DNA of 48,859 bases. It comes from Pseudomonadota bacterium. GTDB taxonomy: Bacteria; Myxococcota; Myxococcia; Myxococcales; Myxococcaceae. Shown in pieces: positions 1-9,519 of this stretch. The stretch covers positions 1-48,859 of the forward strand of contig JAFAAN010000172.1 of assembly GCA_023426545.1 (NCBI GenBank). The letters run 5' to 3'. The position numbers and the translations under genes were made by a program. Below the pieces are notes generated by a model. The model worked only from the letters and a program-made list of their open reading frames with translations, had not been told where the DNA came from and did no database searches. The first letter of the stretch is position 1, and every line of letters starts with the position of its first letter.

Positions 1-1
1 G

Positions 2-85
2 GCCCCCGCCGAGGCGCCGCGCCTGGGGCAGGGCGCGCCGGCCGCCTCCAGCCTCACCGTGGGCAGCCTCAGGAGCAGCCGCTGA
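2..85 (+). CDS. Possible 3' end of a gene entering from the left edge
   Basis: An open reading frame runs from the left edge to a TGA at 83-85 and would give the C-terminal tail of an unknown + strand protein rich in Ala, Gly and Ser. It overlaps the last bases of sthA on the other strand, which would make a convergent pair like several others in this window. In such GC-rich DNA all frames tend to stay open, so this is weak and no function can be given. No other gene is visible in bases 1-68. Confidence 0.25.
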   Translation, partial: APAEAPRLGQGAPAASSLTVGSLRSSR

Positions 86-1472
86 GCTGGTCCAGCGCGT
101 CGAAGGTCGCCGCCTTGTAGGCCTCCGACAGCGTGGGGTAGTTGAAGCACGTCTCCACGAAGAGCCGGGCGCTGGCCCCGGTGAGCAGGGCCGTGAGGCC
201 CACGTGCACCAGCTCGGACGCCTGGGGCCCCAGGACGTGGACGCCCAGCAGCTTGAGGCTCTCGCGGTGGAAGAGCAGCTTCAGCAGGCCGTGGGTGTCG
301 CCGAGAATCTGTCCGCGCGGGTTGGTGGCGAAGGGGGCGCGGCCCGCCACGTAGGGCACGTTCAGCTTGCGCAGGGCCTCCTCCGTCTCTCCCGCCATGG
401 ACACCTCGGGGATGGTGTAGATGCCGTAGGGCAGCACCGGCGCCAGGGTCCGGCCGCCACCCAGGCCGAAGGCGTGCTCCACGGCGATGCGCGCCTGGTC
501 CATGGAGGTGGAGGCCAGCGCGGGGAAGCCGATGACGTCGCCCACCGCGTAGATGTGGGGCACGGCCGTCTGGAAGGTGGGGCCCACCTCCACCTGGCCG
601 CGTGGGCCCACCGTCACGCCCAGGGCCTCCAGGCCCAGGCCCGCCGTGTTGGCGGTGCGGCCGGAGGCCACCAGCACCTGGTCCGTCTCCAGCGCGGCCC
701 CGGAGGAGAGCCGCAGCCGGATGGGGGTGTCCGCGTCCCGGGGCACGTCCACCTGCTCCACCGTCTGCCCGAAGCGCAGCTGGATGCCGAGCGCCTCCAT
801 GCGCTGGCCCAGCAGCGCGGAGAACTCGTCGTCGAGGAAGGGCAGCAGCTCCGCCCGCGACTCCACCAGCGTCACGGGGATGTCCATGGCGGCGAACATG
901 CACGCGTACTCGCAGCCGATGACGCCGCCGCCCACCACCACCAGCGAGCGCGGCAGCCGTTCGAGCTCCAGCACCTCGTCCGAGTCGTGGATGCGCGTGT
1001 CCTCGAAGGGGTACAGCGGCGGCCGGTAGGGCGACGAGCCCGTGGCCACCAGGACCGTCGAGGCGGTGACTTGCCGCTCGGGGGCCTCACCGCGCCGCAC
1101 GACGACGGTGTGGGCGTCCACGAGCGAGCCGGTGCCCTGGATGATTTCCACCTTGTGGCGCTGGAGGTTGCGGGCGATGCGCTCGCGCTCGATGTCCTTC
1201 ACGCGCCGCTCGCGGAAGAGGAAGTCGGACACGGTGGCCGCGTGGCCCAGCGTCGTCTCCACGCTGTAGAGGCCCCGGTCCCGAAAGCCCGAGAGGTGGA
1301 GCGCCGTCTCGCGCAGCGTCTTGGAGGGGAGGGTGCCCGTGTTCGCCGCGGTGCCGCCCAGGACCGGCTCGCGCTCCACCACCGCCACGCGCTTGCCCGC
1401 GAGGGCCGCCTGCACCGCGCCCCACTCACCCGCCGGGCCGGAGCCAATCACCACCAGGTCGAAGTCCACCAT
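69..1472 (-). CDS. sthA: Soluble (Si-specific) NAD(P) transhydrogenase
   Basis: A cytoplasmic flavoprotein of the pyridine nucleotide-disulfide oxidoreductase fold, expected to move hydride between NADPH and NAD+ and so balance the two pools. An N-terminal FAD-binding motif (VVIGSGPAGEWG), a second nucleotide-binding motif (VVGGGVIGCEY) and the FAD-contacting YAVGDVIGFP stretch appear in the usual order, followed by a dimerisation domain with YPTLSEAY. The redox-active CxxxxC pair of lipoamide dehydrogenase and glutathione reductase is absent: the segment reads GGTAANTGTLPSK. That is expected for SthA and argues against a disulfide reductase. At about 467 residues it has family length. I start at the Met five residues before the first beta strand (1472); an in-frame Met at 1514 would add 14 unlikely residues. 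It lies about 50 bases downstream of the pseudouridine synthase gene and may be co-transcribed with it. Confidence 0.88.
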   Translation of the reverse strand: MVDFDLVVIGSGPAGEWGAVQAALAGKRVAVVEREPVLGGTAANTGTLPSKTLRETALHLSGFRDRGLYSVETTLGHAATVSDFLFRERRVKDIERERIARNLQRHKVEIIQGTGSLVDAHTVVVRRGEAPERQVTASTVLVATGSSPYRPPLYPFEDTRIHDSDEVLELERLPRSLVVVGGGVIGCEYACMFAAMDIPVTLVESRAELLPFLDDEFSALLGQRMEALGIQLRFGQTVEQVDVPRDADTPIRLRLSSGAALETDQVLVASGRTANTAGLGLEALGVTVGPRGQVEVGPTFQTAVPHIYAVGDVIGFPALASTSMDQARIAVEHAFGLGGGRTLAPVLPYGIYTIPEVSMAGETEEALRKLNVPYVAGRAPFATNPRGQILGDTHGLLKLLFHRESLKLLGVHVLGPQASELVHVGLTALLTGASARLFVETCFNYPTLSEAYKAATFDALDQLSGCS

Positions 1473-1523
1473 GGCGGCGAAGGTACGCGACCCCGCCAGT
1501 GCTTTTGAAGCCAATGCAACCAG

Positions 1524-2327
1524 CTAGGGAGCCGAGGGCGCGCGCCCCTCGAAGCGGAGCCCCTCGCGGACCTCGTCGTCCGTCAGCAGCCGGAAGGTGC
1601 CCTCGGGAATCCCCTCCAGCTCCACGCCGCCCACGGCCTCGCGGTGGAGCGCGCGCACGGGCAGGCCCACCGCGCCGAGCATCCGCTTGACCTGGTGGTG
1701 CCGGCCTTCCGTGAGCGTCACCTCCACGGTGTGCTCGTCGCGGACGCGGACCCTGGCGGGCCGGGCGGGGCCATCATCCAGCGCCATCCCCCGGCGCAGC
1801 GGCTCCACGCGCGCGTCGTCCGCGGTGCTGAAGACGGTGGCCACGTAGCGCTTGGGCAGGTGCGTGTCCGGGGACGTGACGTGGGCCACCAGCTTGTCGT
1901 CGTTGGTGAAGAGGAGCAGGCCGGTGGAGTCCACGTCCAGGCGGCCCACGGCGTGCCACGTGTAGCGCGCCAGGTCCGGCGGAAGCTGCGGAAGCAGCGC
2001 TTCGAAGACGGTGCCGGCGCGGTGCTGCCGCTCGGTGGAGGACAGCAGGCCCGCCGGCTTGTGGAAGGCCAGCACGCGCGTGGGCGGCGCCTCCAGCGAG
2101 ACGACGTGGCCGTCCACCTTCACGACGGCGCCCGGGGGCACCGGCGTCAGCGCCATCTTCGCCACGCGGCCGTTGATGCTGACGCGGCCGGCGCGGATGG
2201 CGTCTTCGGCCTCCTGCTGCGGAAAGACGCCGGCGCGGGCCAGGGCCCGTGACAGCCAGTCCGGCTTCTCCTTGCCTTCCCAGCGTTTGTACTGCGTCGG
2301 CTTCGGCTTGTCGGGCTTGCGAGGCAT
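1524..2327 (-). CDS. RsuA/RluB/E/F-family rRNA pseudouridine synthase
   Basis: About 267 residues. A basic, Lys/Pro-rich N-terminus leads into an S4 RNA-binding domain (residues about 25-75, with RAGRVSINGR), then the pseudouridine synthase core. The catalytic-loop motif GRLDVDSTGLLLFTND carries the expected nucleophilic Asp, and the late GRHHQVKRML motif is typical of the RsuA/RluB/RluE group. It should isomerise a specific uridine in 16S or 23S rRNA; which one cannot be read from sequence. The start at MPRKPDK (2327) is chosen because sequence upstream of it is low-complexity and unlike the family. sthA follows about 50 bases downstream on the same strand. Confidence 0.85.
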   Translation of the reverse strand: MPRKPDKPKPTQYKRWEGKEKPDWLSRALARAGVFPQQEAEDAIRAGRVSINGRVAKMALTPVPPGAVVKVDGHVVSLEAPPTRVLAFHKPAGLLSSTERQHRAGTVFEALLPQLPPDLARYTWHAVGRLDVDSTGLLLFTNDDKLVAHVTSPDTHLPKRYVATVFSTADDARVEPLRRGMALDDGPARPARVRVRDEHTVEVTLTEGRHHQVKRMLGAVGLPVRALHREAVGGVELEGIPEGTFRLLTDDEVREGLRFEGRAPSAP

Positions 2328-2496
2328 GGGCGCGGCACTGTACCCGGCCGGGCAGGGGAGGGCAGGGGTGTTGTGGGCCTGCCTGGGTGCTCCTCCCCTG
2401 TCCGCCCGCTCGGCGCCGCCCGCCCGGCCAGCGAGCGCGGACGCGCGCCGGTGGACACCTTGCCAAGGGTTACATCCCTGGAAGGAGGCGCCGCCC

Positions 2497-2757
2497 ATGC
2501 TCCATCGGATTCCCTACCTGACGCTCCTGGTCCCCGTGCTCGCGCTCGCGCAGGGACAGACCGAGCAGTCCCGGTCCCCCGTCACCGCGCCCATCGGACG
2601 TGAGCCCATGCAGGCGCCCTCGACGTGGGTCTGGGTGCTGGTGCTCGTGGTGGCCGCCGCTGTCTTCGCCTGGAGCGCGACGCGCCTGGCGCGGCGGCAC
2701 AAGGGGCCGCCCTCCGGGCCTGGCGGCATCGGGGCGGGGCCGGGGGCATCCCGCTAG
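2497..2757 (+). CDS. Small secreted or membrane-anchored protein
   Basis: An 86-residue protein with a hydrophobic N-terminus ending in LALAQ, which looks like a cleavable signal peptide. A roughly 20-residue linker follows, then one transmembrane helix (STWVWVLVLVVAAAVFAWSA), a basic stop-transfer segment (RLARRH) and a short Gly/Pro-rich cytoplasmic tail. A clear AAGGAGG ribosome site lies 8 bases before the ATG. No family was recognised. It reads away from the pseudouridine synthase and toward the TrmJ-like gene. The function is unknown; it is probably a small inner-membrane protein. Confidence 0.7.
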   Translation: MLHRIPYLTLLVPVLALAQGQTEQSRSPVTAPIGREPMQAPSTWVWVLVLVVAAAVFAWSATRLARRHKGPPSGPGGIGAGPGASR

Positions 2758-2777
2758 CCGCGCTTCGCCTAGCCGGG
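2750..2777. terminator. Stem-loop shared by convergent stop codons
   Basis: CCCGCTAG (2750-2757) pairs with CTAGCCGGG (2769-2777) with one bulged base and an 11-base loop. The two arms contain the stop codons of the converging genes. There is no T-tract, so it is at best a weak bidirectional terminator or an RNA 3'-end protector. Confidence 0.4.
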
Positions 2778-3491
2778 CGGCTGCCGCTTGCGGACGGTGT
2801 GCAGCGCCGCCAGCCACAGCCGCGCCTCCTTCCGCGTGAGGCGTGAGCGGCGCAGGGGCGCGAGCAGGTCCCGGACCGCCGTGCGGCCGGGCTGGGCGTC
2901 CACCAGGAAGCCCCCGGACGTCAGCACGGACGTCAGTGCGGACGCGACCTGCGCCAGCTCCGCGTCCGTGGCCGCCTCGGGGAGGGGGCCGGGAGGCGTG
3001 GCGGCGGCCTCCAGCATCGCCACGCGGACCTCGTAGGCGTACAGCAGCACGGACTGCGCCAGGTTGATGGAGGGCTGCTCGGGCGTGGTGGGCACGGCGG
3101 ACAGGTCGTGGACGCGCTCCACCTCCGCGTTGGTGAGCCCGCTGCGCTCGTCGCCGAAGACGAGCGCCACCGGCCCCTGGGGCGCCCGGGCGACCAGCTC
3201 CTCGCCCACCGCGCGCGGGGCGAGCCGGCGCTTGCCCTCGACCTTGCGCGAGCTGGTCCCCACCACCCAGACGCAGTCGGCCACCGCCTCCTCCAGCGTG
3301 TCCGCGCGCCGCGCCGCCTCCAGCACGTCCCCGGCGTGGACGGCGAGCCGGCGCGCGGGCTCCAGGTCCTCGACCTCCGGACGGACCCAGACCCAGTCGG
3401 ACAGGCCGCAGTTCTTCAGGGCCCGGGCCGCGGCACCCAGGTTCTCCGCGTTGCGCGGGCGCATGAGGACGAATCGGACGGGCAGCACCAT
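2769..3491 (-). CDS. trmJ: TrmH-family (TrmJ-like) tRNA 2'-O-methyltransferase
   Basis: A 240-residue SPOUT-fold methyltransferase. The N-terminus (VRFVLMRPRNAENLGAAARA) is the RNA-contacting first motif. VFGDERSGLTNAEVE and the later SINLAQSVLLYAYE are the S-adenosylmethionine-binding, knot-forming motifs of the group that includes TrmJ, which methylates the ribose at position 32 of tRNA. A helical C-terminal region (about residues 165-240) matches the dimerisation extension of TrmJ. The ATG at 3491 has an AAGGTG ribosome site. The target nucleotide is inferred from family only. The gene is divergent from the alpha-2-macroglobulin gene across a 245-base gap that contains a TAGCCT -10-like element near 3542. 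Confidence 0.82.
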   Translation of the reverse strand: MVLPVRFVLMRPRNAENLGAAARALKNCGLSDWVWVRPEVEDLEPARRLAVHAGDVLEAARRADTLEEAVADCVWVVGTSSRKVEGKRRLAPRAVGEELVARAPQGPVALVFGDERSGLTNAEVERVHDLSAVPTTPEQPSINLAQSVLLYAYEVRVAMLEAAATPPGPLPEAATDAELAQVASALTSVLTSGGFLVDAQPGRTAVRDLLAPLRRSRLTRKEARLWLAALHTVRKRQPPG

Positions 3492-3736
3492 GCGCGGCGC
3501 ACCTTAGCGCGATGGTTGTCCCGCGGCGCCGCGGACTTGGGTAGCCTGGGGGCCTCGAAGCCTCTGCAGGGGCCTGGGAGCCACGGCCGGTGTGGCCCCC
3601 CGGACACCCTGCGGGTCCGCTGACGCGCGGGGGACGCGTCCGGGCCGCGGGCGCCTGACCACAGCCCTCTCTTCTCCAGGGTGTGCCTTCGCCCGGCACG
3701 CCTTGTGAAGAACACGCGACATCTCCTGGAGGAAAC

Positions 3737-6700
3737 ATGGGTTCGCAGTCCGTCGTCACGCAGAGGCAGCCCTGGGCGAAGCGCTCACGCTGGCTCCTCG
3801 CGGCCTTGCTGGCGGGCACCACGCTCGCTGGCTGCAAGAAGGAAGAGGCCCCCACCGAGGCGCCCGCGACGCGGTCCGAGGCCCCCAGCGCCGCGGCGCC
3901 CGCGGAGGACTCGGGCACGGCCGCGGCGGGGGAGGAGGCGCGGCCCGCAACGCCCGAGTCACTGACGCCCGTCATCCGCGCCCTCTCCACCGGGGACACG
4001 CTGCCGCAGGCGCTCGTCATCGAGTTCCCCCGGAGCGTGAGGCCGCTCAACGGCGAGGTGAGGAAGGACACGGTCGTCACCGTCTCTCCCCACATCCCGG
4101 GCAGCCTCGCGTGGACCTCCGAGTCGACGCTCACCTTCACGCCGTCGGGGGAGGGCTTCGCCTACGACACGCGCTATGCCGTCTCGCTGTCGTCGCTCGA
4201 GCTGGACTCGGGCGTGGTGAAGCCGCCCGTGGAGGGGGAGTGGTCCCATGCCTTCACCACGCCGCCGTTCCAGTTCGTGCGGCTGGTGCCGCGCCAGCTC
4301 GACCCGGTGAAGGGGCGCGTGGAGGTGGAGGTCGTCTTCTCCGGTCCGGTGGACCTGGCCCAGGTGCGCGCGCGCGGCGGCTTCCGGGTGGGGAGCCAGG
4401 CCATTGGCGACGTGAAGTGGCGCACCGTCGTCTCGGAGCGCAACGTGGTGGCCGCGCACCTCACCAGCGGCCTGCTCAAGCAGGGCAGCACCGTGGACTT
4501 CAGCCTCCAGGCGGGCCTGCCCGCCGCGTCGCAGGCGAAGACGGCGGCACCCGCGGCCCGGGGCGCGTTCGAGCTCCGCGCCGGCAAGCGGATGGACATC
4601 ACCCGCGTCTCGGTGGAGCAGGGCAACACCGGCTACTACCTCGAGGTGAGCTGCCGCGACGTGGAAGGCAGCGCCCCGCCCTCACCCCGCGAGACGGAGG
4701 GCTATGACCCGTATTACTGGGACCACCGCAACCGGGGCTGCGCGCTGGATGAGGGCGTCGCCGCGGACGCCATCCACCTGACGCCCGCCGTCAAGGTCTC
4801 CGTCGCGCCGTCGCGCCGCGGCTTCCGCATCTTCGGCGACTTCAAGCGCGGCTCGTACGCGCTGCGCATCGACGCGGGCACCCAGTCGGTGGGCGGCGGC
4901 ATGCTGCTGGCCACCTACGACGAGGCCTTCTCCGTGTCCGCGCGCACGCCGCAGCTCGCCTTCGCCACGACGGGCCGCTACCTGCCGCGCAGCGCGTGGC
5001 GCAACCTGCCGTTGCAGCACCTCAACCTGGACTCGGCGGAGCTCGTCGTCCGCAACGTGCCGCCGGAGAACCTCGTCTTCTGGATGAGCGACGACTACCG
5101 GGAGCGTGCGGACGAGCGCACCTCCAACGTGGTGGCCCGGCACAAGCTGGCCCTCGCCGCGCCGCCGGACACGCTCACGACCACCTACGTGGACGTCGCC
5201 AACCTGGTGCCCGCCAGCACCCGGGGCCTGGTGGAAGTCACGGCCCTGAATGGCAACTACCAGGCGGCGAGCCGCATCCTGCTCACCAACCTGAGCCTGG
5301 TGGCCAAGCGCGGGGGCCCGGCGCCCGGCTCCAACGACGCCGGTGAGGTCTGGGTGTGGGCGCTCGGCATCGAGAACACCGAGCCGCTGTCGGGCGTCGA
5401 GGTCTCCCTGGTGAAGAAGAGCGGCGAGGTGGTGGCTCGCTGCACCACGGTGGCCGCGGATGGCTGCCGGCTCAAGGTGCCCGCGCCGGGCGTCGATTCC
5501 AGCCAGCCCTTCGCGCTCATCGCCCGCGACGGCCAGGAGCTGACGTACCTCAAGTACAGCGAACTGCAGACGGAGATCGCCAACTCGGACGTGCAGGGCG
5601 AGCCCTACCGCTCCGAGAAGGCCTACCGCGCCTCGCTCTGGTCGGACCGGGGCGTGTACCGGCCCGGCGACACCGCGCACATCGCGGCGGTGCTGCGCGG
5701 CAAGGATGACAAGGCGCCGCCGGAAGGCATGCCGGTGGAGCTGCGCGTGGCGGACCCGCGTGAGCGCGAGCTGAAGAAGGTGGCGCTGAAGACGAACGCG
5801 GCGGGCCTGGTGACGCTGGACCTGCCCTTCGAGGCCTTCCAGGACACGGGCAGCTACCGCGTGACGCTGCGGGTGGCCGAGCGCGACGTGGCCTCCTACT
5901 CCGTGAGCGTGGAGGAGTTCGTCCCCGAGCGCATGAAGGTGGAGGCGCGCACGGAGAAGCAGGGCTACCTCCAGGGCGAGGAGGTGCCGGTGGGCGTGGA
6001 GGCCGCGTACCTGTTCGGCGGCTCGGCGGAGGGCAGCCCGGTGGAGGTGACGTGCCGGCTGGTCCCCTCGGCGTTCAAGCCGAAGGAGAACAAGCAGTAC
6101 ACGTATGGCCTGTGGCGGCAGGACGGCAGCGAGCCGCGCGCCGTGACGCTGGGGCAGGTGAAGGGCGCGCTGGACGCCCAGGGACAGGCGCTGCTGCGCT
6201 GCCCGGCCCAGGGGGCCATGGGCGGACTGCGGGGCGCGGCCGAGCTGACCGCGCTGGCCAGCGTCTTCGAGTCCGGCAGCGGCCGCTCCACGGTGAACAG
6301 CGTGTCGGTGCCGGTACACCCGGAGACCTACTACGTGGGGCTCCAGGCCAGCACGGACAAGGTGAAGGCGGGCAAGCCCTTCACGGTGAAGGGCGTGGTG
6401 GTGGACTGGGACGGAAAGCTGGTGTCCGCCGCGGACAAGGCGCCCGCGTCCGTGGACGTGGAGTACCTGCGCCTGGACGAGGAGTACGGCTACTTCTACG
6501 ACGAGAGCGAGGGATATGAGCGCTACCAGCGCTACCTGAGGCCGCTGCGCGAGGGCCGCTCCACGGTGGCGGTGAAGGACGGCCGCTTCTCGCTGGACGT
6601 GACGCCGGGCGCGGACGCCGCGGGCTACATCGTGCGCGTGCGCTCGGGCGCGGCGCAGACGGACCTGGAGCTGGAGGGGCAGGGCCGCTACTACTGGTGG

Positions 6701-9484
6701 GGCGCGGGCTCGCGCGTGGACCAGACGCCGCGACCGCTCAAGCCCGCCTCGCTGGACCTGACGCTGCCGGCGAAGTCCCGCGTGGGGCAGGCCATCACCG
6801 TGAAGGTGAAGGCGCCCTACAGGGGCCGCATGCTCTTCACCGCGGAGACGGACCGCGTGCTCGCGTCCGACTGGGTGGCGGTGGAGCCCGGCGAGGTGAC
6901 GTGGACCTTCACGCCGTCCGCCTTCGCGCCCAACGTGTACATCAGCACCTTCCTCGTGAAGGACCCGCACCTCGAGTCCGCCGAGGCCTTCATGCCCGAC
7001 CGCGCCTTCGGCGTGGGCAACGTGGCGCTGGAGCCGGTGGAGTACACGCAGAAGGTGACGATGAGCGTGCCCAAGGAGGTCCGCTCCAACGACACCCTCA
7101 CGGTGGACCTGGAGCTGGGCCCGCAGGAGGGGCCCACCTTCGCCACGGTGGCGGTGGTGGACGAGGGCATCCTCTCGCTCACGCGCTTCCAAAGCCCCGA
7201 CCCACAGAAGCAGCTCTTCACCAAGCGGGCGCTGGGCGTGGAGACGTTCGAGACGCTGGGCTGGACGCTGCTGGTGCCCCCGGGCGGCGCGTCGCGCTCC
7301 ACGGGCGGTGACGGCGAGGGAGGCGCGGCCGGACGCGTGCAGCCCGTCAAGCCGGTGGCGCTGTGGAGCGGCCTGCTGCCGGTGCCCGCCAACGGCAAGC
7401 TGCGCGTGCCCTTCAAGCTGCCCCAGTACCGGGGCGCGGTGCGGGTGATGGCGGTGACGGCGGGGCCGCAGCGCATCGGCCGGGCCAGCGCGCAGGTGCT
7501 GGTGCGCGACCCGCTGGTGCTCCAGACGACGCTGCCCCGCTTCCTCTCGCAGCACGACGAGTTCCAGGTGCCCGTCTTCGTCACCAACCTGTCCGGCAAG
7601 GCGCAGGACGTGAAGGTGACGCTCACCGCCGAGCCGCTGCCGGTGCCCGGGCTGCTCATGCCCGGGGCGGCAGGCTCGCCCCTCCAGTTGCTGGGGAAGA
7701 GCGAGGGCCGCGCGCGGGTGGAGGACGGCAAGTCCAACACCTTCGTCTTCCAGGCCCGCGCGGTGCAGGCGGTGGGCGCGGCGCGGCTGACGGTGACGGT
7801 GGAGGGCGGCGGCTACACCTCGCGCGAGTCGCTGGACGTGCCGCGGTCGCCCGCGGGCCCGCGGGAGCGCGTGGTGCAGCAAATCGAGCTCGCGTCGGGG
7901 ACGACGGACGTGTCGCAGTACCTCAAGGGCTGGGTGCCCACGACGGAGCGCTCCACCCTCTGGGTGACGGCCAACCCGTACGCGCGCTCGCTCCAGCACC
8001 TCGCGTACCTGGCGCGCTACCCGTATGGCTGCGTGGAGCAGACCACGTCCGCCACCCGGCCGCTGATGTACGTGTCCGAGCTCATCGACAACGTGGACCC
8101 CACGCTGACGGGCGGCGCCGCCGTGAGCGACATGGTGATGGCGGGCATCAACCGCATCCTGGCCATGCAGACGCCGTCGGGCGGCTTCGGCTACTGGCCG
8201 GGGGCCACGGAGCCGGTGGGCTGGGGCTCGGCCTACGCCGCGCACATGCTGCTGGACGCGCAGAAGCTGAAGTACCCCGTGCCGCAGGACCGGCTGGATG
8301 ACGCCCTCGCGTGGATGGCCAACGAGCTCAACCGGTACGAGAGCCGCACGGGCCGCAACGCCGACGCCAGCGACAGCACCGAGGCCTACATGCACTACGT
8401 CCTCTCGGTGGCCGGCAAGGGCCGCAAGGCGCGCGTGCAGAAGCTGGTGGACGCGCTGGCGCAGGAGGTGAAGACGTCGAAGCCGACGGGCGAGGTCCAG
8501 GAGCGGGACTACATGCTCAAGGCCGCGCTGTGGCTGGCGGGTGACCGCCGCTATGAGAAGGAGCTGCGCAACCCGGACCTGTCGCCCGTCACCGACGAGC
8601 GGCGCAACAACTGGTCCTTCTATTCGGACCGGCGCCGCCGCGGCTTCATGCTGAGCACCTTCCAGGACCTGTTCGGCAAGGACTCCGGGGGCGAGCCGCT
8701 GGTGCGCATGGTGGCCGAGTCGCTCCAGGCGCACCGGAGCGACTGGTACACCACGCAGGAGCTCGTCTGGGGCATCACCGGCCTGGGCAAGTGGCTCCAG
8801 GGCTCGTCCAGCTCGTTCGCCGAGCCGGTGCTGATGGCGGACGGCAAGGTGGTGGCGCCGGTGCAGGACACGTCGGCGCGCGCGTCGGACCGGACGTGGG
8901 CCATGGCGCGCGCCAGCGAGCAGCAGGGGCTCCGCCTGGAGGTGAAGGCCAAGGACGAGGGCAAACTGTATCTCGTCCTCAGCAGTGACGGCGTGCGCTC
9001 CGAGAGCAAGCCGCGCCACGGCGGCGAGGGGCTGGCGCTGTCGCGCACCTGGCGCAAGCTGGACGGCTCGGCGCTGTCCGTGGGGCAGGCGCCGGTGGCG
9101 CTGGCGGACCTCGTCTACGTGGAGCTGGAGATTCGCAACACCACGGCGGAGCGCGTGCAGAACATCGCCCTGGTGGACCGGCTGCCGGCGGGCTGGGAAA
9201 TCGAGAACGCGCGGCTGGGCCGGGGCGGCTCCACGGACTGGGTGGACCCGGAGTCGCTGTGGTCCGCGGACTACGTGAACATCCGCGATGACCGCATCGA
9301 AGTCTTCGGCAGCCTGGGGCCCCGCGAGTCGAAGAAGGTCATCTACGCGGTGCGCGCGGTGACCGCGGGGAGCTTCACCCTGCCGTCGGCGGAGGCCGCG
9401 GCCATGTACGACCCGCGCCTGTGGGCGCTCGAGCCGGGCCGGACGATTCAGGTGTCCGGGCCGTGGAAGGATGACCTGCTCTAG
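3737..9484 (+). CDS. Bacterial alpha-2-macroglobulin family lipoprotein with thioester
   Basis: A 1,915-residue periplasmic or surface lipoprotein. The signal peptide ends in a lipobox (TTLAGC, Cys33). A Pro/Ala/Glu linker follows, then a long series of MG-type beta-sandwich domains. These include the SDRGVYRPGDTAHI segment typical of the MG2 entry, and a helical thioester domain near residues 1,400-1,700. The thioester motif GCVEQ (Cys1432) is intact, so the protein could trap attacking proteases covalently, as proposed for this family. It ends with a receptor-binding-like beta domain. The start at 3737 follows a TGGAGGA ribosome site; an in-frame Met at 3683 lacks one. Family members are often coupled to penicillin-binding protein 1C, and pbpC lies nearby here with one opposing gene between. 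It may protect exposed envelope during damage or predation (inference). Confidence 0.93.
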   Translation: MGSQSVVTQRQPWAKRSRWLLAALLAGTTLAGCKKEEAPTEAPATRSEAPSAAAPAEDSGTAAAGEEARPATPESLTPVIRALSTGDTLPQALVIEFPRSVRPLNGEVRKDTVVTVSPHIPGSLAWTSESTLTFTPSGEGFAYDTRYAVSLSSLELDSGVVKPPVEGEWSHAFTTPPFQFVRLVPRQLDPVKGRVEVEVVFSGPVDLAQVRARGGFRVGSQAIGDVKWRTVVSERNVVAAHLTSGLLKQGSTVDFSLQAGLPAASQAKTAAPAARGAFELRAGKRMDITRVSVEQGNTGYYLEVSCRDVEGSAPPSPRETEGYDPYYWDHRNRGCALDEGVAADAIHLTPAVKVSVAPSRRGFRIFGDFKRGSYALRIDAGTQSVGGGMLLATYDEAFSVSARTPQLAFATTGRYLPRSAWRNLPLQHLNLDSAELVVRNVPPENLVFWMSDDYRERADERTSNVVARHKLALAAPPDTLTTTYVDVANLVPASTRGLVEVTALNGNYQAASRILLTNLSLVAKRGGPAPGSNDAGEVWVWALGIENTEPLSGVEVSLVKKSGEVVARCTTVAADGCRLKVPAPGVDSSQPFALIARDGQELTYLKYSELQTEIANSDVQGEPYRSEKAYRASLWSDRGVYRPGDTAHIAAVLRGKDDKAPPEGMPVELRVADPRERELKKVALKTNAAGLVTLDLPFEAFQDTGSYRVTLRVAERDVASYSVSVEEFVPERMKVEARTEKQGYLQGEEVPVGVEAAYLFGGSAEGSPVEVTCRLVPSAFKPKENKQYTYGLWRQDGSEPRAVTLGQVKGALDAQGQALLRCPAQGAMGGLRGAAELTALASVFESGSGRSTVNSVSVPVHPETYYVGLQASTDKVKAGKPFTVKGVVVDWDGKLVSAADKAPASVDVEYLRLDEEYGYFYDESEGYERYQRYLRPLREGRSTVAVKDGRFSLDVTPGADAAGYIVRVRSGAAQTDLELEGQGRYYWWGAGSRVDQTPRPLKPASLDLTLPAKSRVGQAITVKVKAPYRGRMLFTAETDRVLASDWVAVEPGEVTWTFTPSAFAPNVYISTFLVKDPHLESAEAFMPDRAFGVGNVALEPVEYTQKVTMSVPKEVRSNDTLTVDLELGPQEGPTFATVAVVDEGILSLTRFQSPDPQKQLFTKRALGVETFETLGWTLLVPPGGASRSTGGDGEGGAAGRVQPVKPVALWSGLLPVPANGKLRVPFKLPQYRGAVRVMAVTAGPQRIGRASAQVLVRDPLVLQTTLPRFLSQHDEFQVPVFVTNLSGKAQDVKVTLTAEPLPVPGLLMPGAAGSPLQLLGKSEGRARVEDGKSNTFVFQARAVQAVGAARLTVTVEGGGYTSRESLDVPRSPAGPRERVVQQIELASGTTDVSQYLKGWVPTTERSTLWVTANPYARSLQHLAYLARYPYGCVEQTTSATRPLMYVSELIDNVDPTLTGGAAVSDMVMAGINRILAMQTPSGGFGYWPGATEPVGWGSAYAAHMLLDAQKLKYPVPQDRLDDALAWMANELNRYESRTGRNADASDSTEAYMHYVLSVAGKGRKARVQKLVDALAQEVKTSKPTGEVQERDYMLKAALWLAGDRRYEKELRNPDLSPVTDERRNNWSFYSDRRRRGFMLSTFQDLFGKDSGGEPLVRMVAESLQAHRSDWYTTQELVWGITGLGKWLQGSSSSFAEPVLMADGKVVAPVQDTSARASDRTWAMARASEQQGLRLEVKAKDEGKLYLVLSSDGVRSESKPRHGGEGLALSRTWRKLDGSALSVGQAPVALADLVYVELEIRNTTAERVQNIALVDRLPAGWEIENARLGRGGSTDWVDPESLWSADYVNIRDDRIEVFGSLGPRESKKVIYAVRAVTAGSFTLPSAEAAAMYDPRLWALEPGRTIQVSGPWKDDLL

Positions 9485-9491
9485 CGGGTGG

Positions 9492-9519
9492 GGGAGACGC
9501 TCCTAGCCGAGCGTCTCCC
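9492..9519. terminator. Perfect 11-bp stem-loop at convergent gene ends
   Basis: GGGAGACGCTC (9492-9502) and GAGCGTCTCCC (9509-9519) form a perfect 11-bp stem with a 6-base loop. It covers the last codons and stop of the phospholipase-D-like gene and lies just after the alpha-2-macroglobulin stop. There is no T-tract. It is likely a bidirectional transcript-end structure. Confidence 0.5.

Noticed and set aside
69..1472. Dihydrolipoamide dehydrogenase or mercuric/glutathione reductase
   Set aside because: The redox CxxxxC pair is missing and the C-terminus has YPTLSEAY as in SthA.
4682..9019. A 1,445-codon open frame antisense to the alpha-2-macroglobulin gene
   Set aside because: The translation is His/Arg/Leu/Gly-rich without domains; the sense frame has a lipobox, thioester motif and ribosome site. 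It is a by-product of G/C third-position bias.
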